64,000 bases of DNA from Bacillus sp. MYb209 (GTDB lineage Bacteria > Bacillota > Bacilli > Bacillales > Bacillaceae_G), in assembly GCF_002975175.1 (NCBI RefSeq), contig NZ_PCNZ01000009.1, forward strand, positions 62,001-126,000. Direction: 5' to 3'. Below the pieces are notes generated by a model, which searched no databases, had not been told where the DNA came from, and saw only the letters and a program-made list of their open reading frames with translations. A program made the position numbers and the translations under genes. This document shows, one piece after another, positions 34,201 to 42,949 of the stretch. Position 1 is the first letter of the stretch, and each line of letters opens with the position of its first letter.

Positions 34201-35655
34201 ATGAGCAAACTTTCCCTTAAAGTTGGGACATACTTTTTAATATTAGCTTTATGTATTGAGACAATCGCTTTCGTATCTTTTTATAAAAGTCTTTCAAAAA
34301 TGCGTGTTGAAGAGGAAACCGTTGCTCTTTTAGAGAAAGGAAATCGCTATCGTGATACGATTGAACGGCGTGCAAAATGGAGCAAATACGGCAAATACGC
34401 TGAGCAAAGAAAACATGCTGAACATCTCAATCGCCCTGCCTCTTCCGGCTTCTCTATTGAAGATGCCGCTGAAGATTTAATGGAAACAGAAGCACTTACT
34501 AATTCGGATATATCCATTGTTATAACTGACAGTAATGGAAAAATCACTTCGGCCTCAGAAACAGTAACAAAAGATATGCAAAAACAACTTCATTGTAAGC
34601 TCCCCCCCATTAAAAAGGGTGGATTAATCGTAGAAAAGAATTGGAAAAACTCAAAATTCATCTCAACAGTAACACCAATTGACACAAAAGACTTTCAAGG
34701 CAAATTACACATGTTCTTAAAAACATCCTTCTTAGAAAATATGCTCCTTAAACTCATGAATCAATTCATTATCGTGAGTATTTTAACACTTATTTTAACA
34801 ACTATTTCTGTCTTTGTTTTTTCTCGAGTTATTACAGATCCTCTTATAAAGATGAAAAGAGCAACAGAAAAAATGTCAAAATTAAACAAACCAATTCAAT
34901 TAGGGATTAAACGAAATGATGAACTTGGAAGTTTGGCCAAAACCATTGAAGAACTGTCTAGTGAGCTTACGTATATGAAAAAAGAGCGAAACGAATTTCT
35001 TGCCAGTGTAGCGCACGAGTTACTAACTCCACTAACTTATATGAAAGGTTATGCAAAAGTGGCAAAGAGAGATTCTTTAACGAAGGAAGAACGTGAAGAG
35101 TATTTACAAATCATCGAGGATGAAACCGATAGTGTAACTGATCTCGTACAAGATTTATTTATGCTCGTACAATTAGAGCAACATCAATTCGTTATTAAAA
35201 AACAAAAAATGCTCCTTAGGCCATTTTTAGAACGAATGGTTGAAAAAACAAAAACAACATTAACCAACAAACAAATAGAAATTCATGTATACTGTAAAAA
35301 TGATTTAGAAGTTTGTATAGATGAACGACGTATGGAGCAAGTGTTGTTAAATTTATTGCACAACGCTTATCAACATTCACCAGAAAACACTTCTATAACA
35401 ATACGTGTACTATCGAGTACGAATACTTTTACAATAAGTGTACAAGATGAAGGTGAAGGTATTCCTGAAGAAGATATCCCACATGTTTTCGATCGCTTTT
35501 ACCGTGTCGATAAATCCAGAACACGAGCTACAGGAGGAAAAGGTATCGGACTGGCTGTTGCAAAAGAAATTGTAGAACTTCATAATGGTTCTATTGAAGT
35601 TAAAAGCGAATTAGAAGTCGGAACAGAATTTATAATTGAATTACCATTTGAATAA
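34201..35655 (+). CDS. Membrane sensor histidine kinase
   Basis: The 484-residue kinase has two membrane helices (about 8-30 and 185-205) enclosing an extracellular sensor region rich in charged residues, a HAMP domain (about 205-255), the H-box ASVAHELLTPLTYMKGYAKV with the phospho-histidine near residue 279, and an HATPase domain with NLLHNAYQHSP (N box), VQDEGEGIPEEDIPHVFDRFYRVDKSR and GGKGIGLAVAKEIVELH (G boxes). It pairs with the upstream OmpR-type regulator. The ligand cannot be told. Confidence 0.9.
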   Translation: MSKLSLKVGTYFLILALCIETIAFVSFYKSLSKMRVEEETVALLEKGNRYRDTIERRAKWSKYGKYAEQRKHAEHLNRPASSGFSIEDAAEDLMETEALTNSDISIVITDSNGKITSASETVTKDMQKQLHCKLPPIKKGGLIVEKNWKNSKFISTVTPIDTKDFQGKLHMFLKTSFLENMLLKLMNQFIIVSILTLILTTISVFVFSRVITDPLIKMKRATEKMSKLNKPIQLGIKRNDELGSLAKTIEELSSELTYMKKERNEFLASVAHELLTPLTYMKGYAKVAKRDSLTKEEREEYLQIIEDETDSVTDLVQDLFMLVQLEQHQFVIKKQKMLLRPFLERMVEKTKTTLTNKQIEIHVYCKNDLEVCIDERRMEQVLLNLLHNAYQHSPENTSITIRVLSSTNTFTISVQDEGEGIPEEDIPHVFDRFYRVDKSRTRATGGKGIGLAVAKEIVELHNGSIEVKSELEVGTEFIIELPFE

Positions 35656-35667
35656 TATATGCGTGAA

Positions 35668-35698
35668 ATCACCAGTAGTAGTCAACACTACTGGTGAT
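35668..35698 (+). terminator. Terminator of the two-component operon
   Basis: ATCACCAGTAGT and ACTACTGGTGAT form a 12-bp stem followed by ATTTTATTT. Confidence 0.85.
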
Positions 35699-35801
35699 AT
35701 TTTATTTATAAAACCAACTATTATAAGCTAAGCTTTTGAAATTATTCTTATTTCAATATAAAATATAAATACATTTGTCAAAGAATTGGAGGGTGATACA
35801 A

Positions 35802-36314
35802 TTGGATATCCATGTATTAACAAAAGACGAAGCAGAAATTTACTTAGAACTTCGAGTAGAAGGATTAAAACAAAACCCGGAAGCTTTCAGTTCTTCTTAT
35901 GAAGATATTATTAATAAAGAGTGTGCTATTGAATATAAAGCCCAAAAATTAGCACAAGATGAGAACTATACACTAGGTGCATTTAAAGATGGAAAATTAA
36001 TCGGAGTTGCAACACTGGAAACGAAACCATATGTAAAACAAGAACATAAAGCGAAAATTGGTTCAGTATACGTTTCTCCAAAAGCACGCGGACTTGGAGC
36101 GGGAAAAGCACTTATTAAAGAATGTCTTGAGCTTGCTAAATCTTTAGAAGTAGAGCAAGTTATGCTTGATGTTGTTGTCGGAAACGATGGTGCAAAAAAA
36201 CTTTATGAGTCATTAGGATTTAAAACATTCGGTGTGCAAGAACGCTCATTAAAATATAACGGACAATATTGGGATGAAGAGCATATGGTTCTTTTCCTAG
36301 ATGAAGAAAAATAA
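35802..36314 (+). CDS. GNAT-family N-acetyltransferase, paralogue 2, TTG start
   Basis: The 170-residue protein is a close paralogue of the product of 32021-32527, sharing NPEAFSSSYED, KQEHKAKIGSV, VSPKARGLGAG, KKLYESLGF and VQERSLK. Most changes are conservative. No ATG is available at the right place: GGAGGGTG is followed six bases later by TTG at 35802, which begins LDIHVLTKDEAEIYLE, aligned with the MEIRLLTTEDAEIYLK start of paralogue 1. The substrate is unknown. A terminator follows. Confidence 0.88.
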   Translation: MDIHVLTKDEAEIYLELRVEGLKQNPEAFSSSYEDIINKECAIEYKAQKLAQDENYTLGAFKDGKLIGVATLETKPYVKQEHKAKIGSVYVSPKARGLGAGKALIKECLELAKSLEVEQVMLDVVVGNDGAKKLYESLGFKTFGVQERSLKYNGQYWDEEHMVLFLDEEK

Positions 36315-36315
36315 C

Positions 36316-36350
36316 AAAAAAACATCCTCCATTTATGAGGATGTTTTTTA
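36316..36350. terminator. Terminator shared by convergent GNAT and MocR genes
   Basis: AAAAAAACATCCTC-N7-GAGGATGTTTTTT. Confidence 0.9.
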
Positions 36351-37748
36351 CTTTCTTGTAAACCATGCTGTATATAATAATTGAATGGCCTCTTCAATTT
36401 CTTCCTCTAATAAAGTCGCAAATCCAAGTAATACTGTACTTTTTGGAGAAGTCCCTTCCTTATAATACATCGAAACAGGATACACTTTAATACTCCTTTC
36501 AGCTGCAGCTTCCATTAATTCTTTCTCTTCCATCCCATTATGCACTTTTAATAAAATATGTAGGCCGGAATCTTCCCCTATTACTTCAATGCGATTAGAA
36601 AAATATTTTTCTATTACCGAAACAAGACGGTCTCTCTTCTTTCGGTACACAACACGCATTTTATGAATATGCTTTTCCCAATTCCCGTCATTTAAAAATT
36701 TCTTAATGATCTCTTGATCCATTCTTGAAACGCTTTGTGTGTAAAATAAATATTGCTCTTGATACTGTTTAATGAGCTGTTTTGGCAACACCATATAACT
36801 CATCCGTAATGATGGCAATAGCGCTTTAGAGAGCGTCCCCATATAAATTACTTTCCCATCTCTATCTAACCCTTGCAGCGCCGGAATCGGCTTTCCTGAA
36901 TAGCGGAATTCACTATCATAATCATCTTCAATAATATATCTTCCTTCTTCTTTTTTCGCCCATTGTAAAAGCTGCATTCTTCTCGTAATTGGCATAATCA
37001 TCCCGCAAGGAAACTGATGCGAAGGTGTAACAAATACAACATTTGCATGGCTATCAGTTAACTGTGACATACAAATTCCATCTCCATCTAAAGATAACAT
37101 TTGGACATTTTGTTCCCCTTGCTCAAAAACAACCATTTTCCGATGGTACCCAGGATTCTCAACCGCATAACGACTTCCCTTTAACAGCTGAAATACCATT
37201 TTTACTAATATTTGCGTACCCGCTCCTATTACAATTTGACTAGCTGCGCATCGTACACCTCTAGATTCATACAAATAGCTCGCGATTGCTTCTCGTAAAC
37301 TTACCTCCCCTTGCGGATGTCCAATAAAAAGTAAATCTTTATTTTCAAATTGCCATACCTCATTCATAATTTTTCGATATACACGAAACGGAAAAGTATT
37401 AGTATCAACACCCCTTTGAGTGAAATCAAATTTATACTTCTTATCTTGAAAAGGCGCTTCTCCTATTACCTCTTCACTGCCTTCCACATGAATCATTTGC
37501 TCGACTTCACATACAAAATAACCTTTTCTAGAAATCGACTCAATATATCCTTCGGCAAGAAGTTGCTCATAAGCAGCTTCAACTGTATTTTTACTCACTT
37601 GTAAATATGTCGCCAGCTTCCTCTTAGCCGGTAATTTCGTAAAGGCTGGAATCGTTCCATCTTTAATCTCTTTTTTTATATACTCATACAATTGTACATA
37701 CAATGCTGTCTTACTATTTGCATTCAAATTAGGCGTTAGTTCTAACAC
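36348..37748 (-). CDS. MocR-type (GntR/aminotransferase) transcriptional regulator
   Basis: The 466-residue protein fuses an N-terminal GntR winged helix (about 12-80; TKLPAKRKLATYLQVSKNTVEAAYEQLLAEGYIES) to a fold-type-I aminotransferase domain (about 105-460). The PLP-binding lysine is K308 in YMGTLSKALLPSLRMSY, and D275-D-Y-D-S-E-F-R-Y carries the cofactor aspartate and tyrosine. MocR proteins sense PLP or amino compounds, and many control vitamin B6 or transport genes. It is divergent from an EamA exporter, with a perfect palindrome between them. It lacks pdx genes next to it, so a PdxR role is not indicated. Confidence 0.9.
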   Translation of the reverse strand: MLELTPNLNANSKTALYVQLYEYIKKEIKDGTIPAFTKLPAKRKLATYLQVSKNTVEAAYEQLLAEGYIESISRKGYFVCEVEQMIHVEGSEEVIGEAPFQDKKYKFDFTQRGVDTNTFPFRVYRKIMNEVWQFENKDLLFIGHPQGEVSLREAIASYLYESRGVRCAASQIVIGAGTQILVKMVFQLLKGSRYAVENPGYHRKMVVFEQGEQNVQMLSLDGDGICMSQLTDSHANVVFVTPSHQFPCGMIMPITRRMQLLQWAKKEEGRYIIEDDYDSEFRYSGKPIPALQGLDRDGKVIYMGTLSKALLPSLRMSYMVLPKQLIKQYQEQYLFYTQSVSRMDQEIIKKFLNDGNWEKHIHKMRVVYRKKRDRLVSVIEKYFSNRIEVIGEDSGLHILLKVHNGMEEKELMEAAAERSIKVYPVSMYYKEGTSPKSTVLLGFATLLEEEIEEAIQLLYTAWFTRK

Positions 37749-37777
37749 AACATCTGACCCCTCCTAAAAACACATAA

Positions 37778-37799
37778 CTGATACTTTTTACAGTATCAG
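37778..37799. promoter_or_regulatory. Palindromic operator candidate between mocR and the eamA gene
   Basis: CTGATACT-TTTTAC-AGTATCAG is a perfect 8-bp-arm inverted repeat. It sits over the -35 region of a promoter with -10 TATAAT at 37808-37813 facing the exporter. Confidence 0.65.
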
Positions 37800-37862
37800 A
37801 AGTTCTATATAATTCCTTTTATCATGTAACACATTAATAATCAAATACTAGAGAGGAGATGC

Positions 37863-38795
37863 ATGATAATGAACAATGGTAGACGCCTTGGACTTATGAT
37901 GATTATTACAGGAGCTACCCTATGGGGATTATCTGGTCCCATGATTCAGTGGCTATTTCAACATACTAACGTATCATCAATTGATTTTTTAACAATTCGC
38001 CTGTTACTCGCAGGAATATTCATTTTATCTTTCTTGCTTATTAAAAACCAAAACATATTTCACATTTGGAAACATCCTAAACACTTTATACATCTTATAA
38101 TTTTCTCTATTCTTGGCATGCTTGGTGCGCAGTACGCTTTTATCGAAACAGTTCATATTAGTAATGCCGTAACGGCAACACTATTTCAATTTCTAGGCCC
38201 TGTTCTTATTACTATTTACGTTGCGTTTGAGCAAAAGAAATTCCCTGCTTCTATGCAAATACTCGCAATTATAACTGCTCTAACAGGGACATACTTTATT
38301 ATTACAAACGGTTCAATTGAAAATATTATTTTATCTAAAGCAGCTATTACTTTCGGCCTATTAACAGCGATTGGCTTCGCGTTTTATACCCTTCATCCGG
38401 CTTCTCTTATTAAAGACTGTGGAACAACTATAGTAATTGGCTGGGGGATGTTAATTGGAGGGATTGCACTGCTTATTTGTAATCGTCCTTTTGGATGGAA
38501 TCAGATTTCACAAACTTTCACACTTCAAACTTTTTCTATGCTTATTCTTATCATTATAAGTGGCACTCTTTCTTTCCTTCTTTATATCGGGAGTCTTAAA
38601 TATTTAGCAGCAACAGAAACAAGTATTTTATCTAGCATTGAACCACTTGTAGCTGCCATCGTTTCAATCGCTTGGCTTAATGAATCTTTTGGAGCATATC
38701 AATTATTAGGCGGAGTATGTATCGTTCTTTCTGTTATTTTCTTAACAATGCCTCAAAAAGAGAGAGAACCAACCTTTTCAACTGAACAAATATAG
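37863..38795 (+). CDS. EamA/DMT-family exporter
   Basis: The 310-residue protein has ten predicted membrane helices in two EamA halves (about 8-145 and 155-290), including GATLWGLSGPMIQWLF, AQYAFIETVHISNAVTATLFQFLGPVLI and the repeated ETSILSSIEPLVAAIVSIAWLNE signature. DMT exporters move amino acids, nucleotides or drugs out of the cell. GAGGAG precedes the ATG. Pairing with a divergent MocR regulator implies induction by an amino-acid-like or pyridoxal-type compound. Confidence 0.88.
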   Translation: MIMNNGRRLGLMMIITGATLWGLSGPMIQWLFQHTNVSSIDFLTIRLLLAGIFILSFLLIKNQNIFHIWKHPKHFIHLIIFSILGMLGAQYAFIETVHISNAVTATLFQFLGPVLITIYVAFEQKKFPASMQILAIITALTGTYFIITNGSIENIILSKAAITFGLLTAIGFAFYTLHPASLIKDCGTTIVIGWGMLIGGIALLICNRPFGWNQISQTFTLQTFSMLILIIISGTLSFLLYIGSLKYLAATETSILSSIEPLVAAIVSIAWLNESFGAYQLLGGVCIVLSVIFLTMPQKEREPTFSTEQI

Positions 38796-38803
38796 AAAAT
38801 GTC

Positions 38804-38837
38804 AAAAGAGGTCGTACAAAACTTACGACCTCTTTTT
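38804..38837 (+). terminator. Terminator of the EamA exporter gene
   Basis: AAAAGAGGTCGTA and TACGACCTCTTTT pair, with a T-run. Confidence 0.9.
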
Positions 38838-38910
38838 ATGATTTAAAGGAATTGTCTCGTCTTCTAGCAAATACAATTACACTAACAATAAAAATTAGGA
38901 GTGTGGCACC

Positions 38911-39435
38911 ATGAAAAAAATCGGAACTATGCTACTTTTCTCCTTCCTCATTACTGGCTGCGCGCAAGTGCAGCCAGATTCAAATGTACCTAAAAAAGAA
39001 GTACTAGAAACGTCATCCTCTCAAATTAACGCACCTTCCTTTTTTCATCTTAGTGTCTTAAAAGATGTAAATTGGGAAGAAGCGCCATCATTCGTAGAAG
39101 GAAAAATACCGTTAAAAGGCATTGAAGGAAAAATTGCAATGGCTGATAGCTCTATTATCGCAAATGAACAAAATGAAATAATGTGGTTCTTCCTAGATCC
39201 TGAAATGCCAACTGGAAAACTATCTATTATCGCGTTAAAACAAGGAACTACAACTCCAACACCAGTACTCTTTCAAAAAGAAAATTCCAAACAAATTTGG
39301 ACTACTTCAAATACAGTCGATACAATCATAAAGGAACTCCCTCTCGTAATGTCACTACCTTCATCTGGATTATGGGTATTAAACATATATGTGAATGAAA
39401 GATATTATGATCAATTTGTAATCAATGCCGAGTAA
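38911..39435 (+). CDS. Hypothetical lipoprotein
   Basis: The 174-residue protein begins MKKIGTMLLFSFLITGCAQ, a lipoprotein signal with lipobox I-T-G-C17. The mature part has no motif I recognise; it is probably beta-rich (EGKIPLKGIEGKIAMADSS, MWFFLDPEMPTGKLSIIALKQG, SGLWVLNIYVNERYYDQFVIN). It is anchored on the outer face of the membrane. TAGGAG precedes the ATG and a terminator follows, so it is expressed alone. Confidence 0.75.
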   Translation: MKKIGTMLLFSFLITGCAQVQPDSNVPKKEVLETSSSQINAPSFFHLSVLKDVNWEEAPSFVEGKIPLKGIEGKIAMADSSIIANEQNEIMWFFLDPEMPTGKLSIIALKQGTTTPTPVLFQKENSKQIWTTSNTVDTIIKELPLVMSLPSSGLWVLNIYVNERYYDQFVINAE

Positions 39436-39469
39436 ATACACTTCTTCATTATTTTGATTTCTTATCTCC

Positions 39470-39500
39470 AAAAAAGCAGTGCCTTAAAGGCACTGCTTTT
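39470..39500. terminator. Terminator between the lipoprotein gene and the malic enzyme gene
   Basis: AAAAAAGCAGTGCCTT/AAGGCACTGCTTTT, bidirectional. Confidence 0.88.
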
Positions 39501-39502
39501 GA

Positions 39503-40705
39503 CTATTTATAACTTGGCATTTTCGTAATTTGCGCCACCCCTGATTCAATGGCTGCTTTTGCTACTGCTTCTGCAACACTTGGAACAACTCTTTTATCTA
39601 ATGGATTTGGAATTACATAATTCGCATTACGCTCTTCGTCCGTAATGATGTTAGCGATTCCATATGCTGCCGCTAATTTCATCTCTTCTGTAATATCTGT
39701 CGCACGTACATCTAAAGCACCACGGAATATACCAGGGAACGCCAATACATTATTTACTTGATTCGAATAATCAGAACGCCCAGTTCCTACTACAGCCGCC
39801 CCTGCTTCTAATGCATCCTCTGGAAATATTTCTGGAATTGGATTCGCCATTGCAAACACAATTGGTTTCTCATTCATCGTCTGTACAAGTTCTTTCGTTA
39901 ATACGTTAGGGGCAGATACACCAATGAAAATATCAGCCTGATGAATCGCTTCCTTTAATGTTCCACGTACGTATTCTCGATTTGTCTTCTTTGAAACCTC
40001 GATTTGTGCTTCGTTCATCCATGTTTCACCTTCACAAACAATACCTTCTAAGCTAACTAACGTAATATGTTTTGCACCAGCTTTTAATAATAATTTTCCA
40101 ATTGCAATTCCTGCCGAACCCGCACCGTTAATAACAATTTTCACATCATCTATTTGTTTACTTACGACTTTTAATGCATTAATAACAGCTGCTAAAACGA
40201 CAATAGCCGTCCCATGTTGATCATCATGGAATATAGGAATATTCGTTTCTTCTTTTAATCGTTTTTCAATTTCAAAGCAACGTGGTGCTGCAATATCTTC
40301 TAAATTAATACCTGCAAATGTAGGCTCTAAATTTTTCACAAGGGTAACGATTTCATCCACATCCGTCGTCCCTAAACATAACGGGAAAGCATCTACATTC
40401 GCAAACTTCTTAAATAAAATACTTTTCCCTTCCATAACAGGCATAGCCGCTTTCGGTCCAATATTCCCTAAACCAAGTACTGCTGTTCCATCTGAAACAA
40501 CTGCAACCATATTTCCTCTTGCTGTATAGTCATACGCTGTTTCTTCATCTGCCGCAATTGCTTTGCAAGACTCAGCTACCCCTGGTGTATAAGTCAGGCT
40601 TAAATCATCCGCTGAATTTACTTCTACTTTACTTGTAATCTCAATTTTCCCCACTAATTCTTTATGCAATAATAATGATCTTTCATTAATTTGACTTTCT
40701 AACAT
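39503..40705 (-). CDS. Malic enzyme (YtsJ/MaeB-like, short form)
   Basis: The 400-residue enzyme oxidatively decarboxylates malate to pyruvate with NAD(P). Visible signatures are LTYTPGVAESCKAIA (about 37-51), NMVAVVSDGTAVLGLGNIGPKAAMPVMEGKSILF, the metal site IFHDDQHGTAIVVLAAVINAL (about 157-177) and the nucleotide site VINGAGSAGIAIGKLLL (about 191-207). The length fits the short bacterial type. AAGGGGAG precedes the ATG. It follows the malate symporter in the same direction across a 66-base gap with a perfect hairpin, so the two probably form a malate-utilisation operon controlled by the downstream-encoded two-component system. Confidence 0.92.
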   Translation of the reverse strand: MLESQINERSLLLHKELVGKIEITSKVEVNSADDLSLTYTPGVAESCKAIAADEETAYDYTARGNMVAVVSDGTAVLGLGNIGPKAAMPVMEGKSILFKKFANVDAFPLCLGTTDVDEIVTLVKNLEPTFAGINLEDIAAPRCFEIEKRLKEETNIPIFHDDQHGTAIVVLAAVINALKVVSKQIDDVKIVINGAGSAGIAIGKLLLKAGAKHITLVSLEGIVCEGETWMNEAQIEVSKKTNREYVRGTLKEAIHQADIFIGVSAPNVLTKELVQTMNEKPIVFAMANPIPEIFPEDALEAGAAVVGTGRSDYSNQVNNVLAFPGIFRGALDVRATDITEEMKLAAAYGIANIITDEERNANYVIPNPLDKRVVPSVAEAVAKAAIESGVAQITKMPSYK

Positions 40706-40728
40706 ACTTATAATCTCCCCTTAATTTG

Positions 40729-40760
40729 ACAAGCTAGCTATATGTATATAGCTAGCTTGT
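40729..40760 (-). promoter_or_regulatory. Intercistronic 15-bp hairpin between symporter and malic enzyme
   Basis: ACAAGCTAGCTATAT-GT-ATATAGCTAGCTTGT is perfect but has no T-run on either strand, suggesting mRNA stabilisation or processing, not termination. Confidence 0.6.
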
Positions 40761-40771
40761 TTGATCATAAT

Positions 40772-42118
40772 TTATGAAAACATTTTCAATAAAATTGTTG
40801 CTGTTACGACCACTGCTGCCCCGCCTAAACGCGTTGAAATTTGCGCAAACGGCATTAATTCCATACGATTTGAAGCTGATAAAATAGCAACATCACCAGT
40901 TCCACCTAAACCACTATGACACCCAGTTACAATCGCTGATTCAACTGGATACATTTTCATCACTTTCCCTACAAGAAAACCTGATGCTACCATTGTAAGA
41001 ACAACTGATGCACAAACAACAACATATCCTACAGAAAGAACTGCTGCTACGTCTTTTAACGGAATATATAGCAATCCTAAACCGACCATTAATGGCCAAG
41101 TGAAGTTCTTTGAAATAAATTTATATAAATGGAATGCACCTTGCTCCATTTTTGCTGGCATTAATTTAAAGTATTTCACAAGTGCTGCTGAAAAAATCAT
41201 AATGATTGCTCCTGGAATACCAATAAACTTAGAAGCGAATCCTCCGAAAATAAAGAATGTACATGCAATCAATAACCCTGCTCCCATTAATGAGAAATCA
41301 ATTGGTTTTTCTACATTTTGCCCTTTTAATAACTCTGCTTGATTATCTGTTTTTACTAATACACCATTCCCACTAAGTTCAGGTCTCTTCTCCCCTAAAC
41401 GTTTCATATAGCCTGCGCTTACGATCGCAAACATATTCCCGATAATAGCCGCAGGAATAAGCTGTGATACAAATGTTGCTGATGATTCGTTTAAAATATC
41501 ACCGTAAGCTAGCGACAATGGTAAAATTCCTTCTCCAATACCACCACTCACAATTGGTACGATGATAAAGAAAAATGTCTGCTTCATTTCAAACCCAAAT
41601 AGTGAACCTACTAATAAGCCTACTGCGATAGAAGCTAATGTTCCTACTACTAAAGGAATAAACATGCGAACGAAACCTTGTACTAGCACTTTACGATTCA
41701 TTCCCAAAATACTTCCTACTACTAAACAAGAAATATATAAATATAAAAAATTCGATTTTTTCATTAACATAGTCGCAGCTTCCATTGAAGCTGGATTCAT
41801 CCAGTTGAAAAATACAAGTAACGATGGAATAAATAATGAAAGAATTGCTGGACCACCGATGTTTTTTAGAATTGGAATTCTCATCCCAATGTCACCTAAG
41901 AAAATACCCATAATCATAATAACTGCAAATCCACCAATCATATCTGCTGGTAATTTATTATATACAGATGCCCCATAAATAATAGCAGCCAATACTACAT
42001 ATAACGGTAAAGGTATTACACCGATTTTTACATTCATAATTTTAGAAGCGAACGATTCTCTTTGTACCTCATTCCCCTCAGAAAATGATACCGCTTCCAC
42101 ATTTTTTTGAATTCCCAT
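40772..42118 (-). CDS. 2-hydroxycarboxylate (2HCT) family Na+/malate or citrate symporter
   Basis: The 448-residue protein has about 11 membrane helices and the two GGxG reentrant-loop motifs of the 2HCT family: VSGGIGEGILPLSLAYG (about 190-206) and HSGLGGTGDVAILSASNRMELMPFAQISTRLGGA near the C-terminus with the substrate-binding arginine. Relatives are MaeN, CimH and CitS. Its neighbours are malic enzyme and a MalK/MalR-type two-component system, the B. subtilis maeN arrangement, so malate is the best guess. GGAGGTGCC precedes the ATG. Upstream are three TTTTGTAA repeats and a cre-like site. Confidence 0.88.
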   Translation of the reverse strand: MGIQKNVEAVSFSEGNEVQRESFASKIMNVKIGVIPLPLYVVLAAIIYGASVYNKLPADMIGGFAVIMIMGIFLGDIGMRIPILKNIGGPAILSLFIPSLLVFFNWMNPASMEAATMLMKKSNFLYLYISCLVVGSILGMNRKVLVQGFVRMFIPLVVGTLASIAVGLLVGSLFGFEMKQTFFFIIVPIVSGGIGEGILPLSLAYGDILNESSATFVSQLIPAAIIGNMFAIVSAGYMKRLGEKRPELSGNGVLVKTDNQAELLKGQNVEKPIDFSLMGAGLLIACTFFIFGGFASKFIGIPGAIIMIFSAALVKYFKLMPAKMEQGAFHLYKFISKNFTWPLMVGLGLLYIPLKDVAAVLSVGYVVVCASVVLTMVASGFLVGKVMKMYPVESAIVTGCHSGLGGTGDVAILSASNRMELMPFAQISTRLGGAAVVVTATILLKMFS

Positions 42119-42148
42119 ATGGCACCTCCTTGTTTTCTTAATAACAAT

Positions 42149-42164
42149 ATTAAAACGCTTTCAA
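42149..42164 (-). promoter_or_regulatory. cre-like site upstream of the malate symporter
   Basis: On the minus strand TTGAAAGCGTTTTAAT matches WTGNAANCGNWNNCAW except for A in place of the conserved C. Confidence 0.5.
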
Positions 42165-42177
42165 TAGTAAAAATAGT

Positions 42178-42206
42178 TTTTGTAAGTTTTGTAACTACTT
42201 TTGTAA
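42178..42206 (-). promoter_or_regulatory. Three direct repeats TTTTGTAA, candidate response-regulator site
   Basis: Copies begin at 42178, 42187 and 42199; the first and third are 21 bases (two turns) apart. They lie 60-90 bases upstream of the symporter start, right after the response-regulator gene. Confidence 0.55.
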
Positions 42207-42240
42207 TTAAAAAAAGTATAAGCGACCTATAATAAGTCGC

Positions 42241-42948
42241 TTATACGTAAAAGTCTATTTTGTTTTGGTCAATACACCTTAATTTACTTACAGGCCTTCC
42301 AACATGCTGATACACCATTTCATTCTCTAACACTCCAATTTCAGTCAAAAACATTACATATTTTCGAATAGAAACTCTTGAAACCCCTACTAATTTCGCC
42401 ATTTCATCTGTTGTAAATGCTTGTCCATGAAGCGATTTGATTTGCTGCCAAATTAGTTGCAGCGTTTGCTTTGTTAATCCTTTCGGAAGCTCTTTATAGA
42501 TAAAGGACTCTCTTTTTTCTTTTTGTAAAATTAGCGAATCTAATTCCGATTGACTAATTTTTTGTTGATCTTTCATAAAAGTAAGCTTTTCTCGATATAC
42601 AGTTAATGCCTCTTTAAAGCGTTCAAATGTAAATGGTTTAATTAGATAGTCTACAACTCCATATTGTAATGCTTTTTTGATACTTCCCATATCATGCACA
42701 GCTGAAATCATCATAATATCAATTTCTTTTTCTTGATTCCGAATATACATTAAAAGCTCAAATCCAGTCTCCTCAGGCATAAAAATATCAAGTAATATGA
42801 AATCTACTCGTGACTTCTCTAATACTTCTATCGCCGATTTTACTGAGTTAACTGCATGGACAAGTTCAAACCCTCCCACTTGCTCTAAATAATGCGTATT
42901 TAACATCGCAACCATCGGATCATCTTCTACAATCAAAACTTTGATCAT
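42241..42948 (-). CDS. CitB/DcuR-family response regulator (MalR-like)
   Basis: The 235-residue protein has an N-terminal receiver (VLIVEDDPMVAMLNTHYL; phosphoacceptor D in FILLDIFMPEETGFELL near residue 55; K in VDYLIKPFTFERF) and a C-terminal helix-turn-helix (FTTDEMAKLVGVSRVSIRKYVMFLTEIGVLE) of the YufM/MalR, CitT, DcuR type. ATG at 42948 lies one base after the kinase stop; the frame could extend 11 codons upstream but would start inside the kinase gene. It presumably activates the symporter in response to malate. Confidence 0.9.
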   Translation of the reverse strand: MIKVLIVEDDPMVAMLNTHYLEQVGGFELVHAVNSVKSAIEVLEKSRVDFILLDIFMPEETGFELLMYIRNQEKEIDIMMISAVHDMGSIKKALQYGVVDYLIKPFTFERFKEALTVYREKLTFMKDQQKISQSELDSLILQKEKRESFIYKELPKGLTKQTLQLIWQQIKSLHGQAFTTDEMAKLVGVSRVSIRKYVMFLTEIGVLENEMVYQHVGRPVSKLRCIDQNKIDFYV

Positions 42949-42949
42949 C

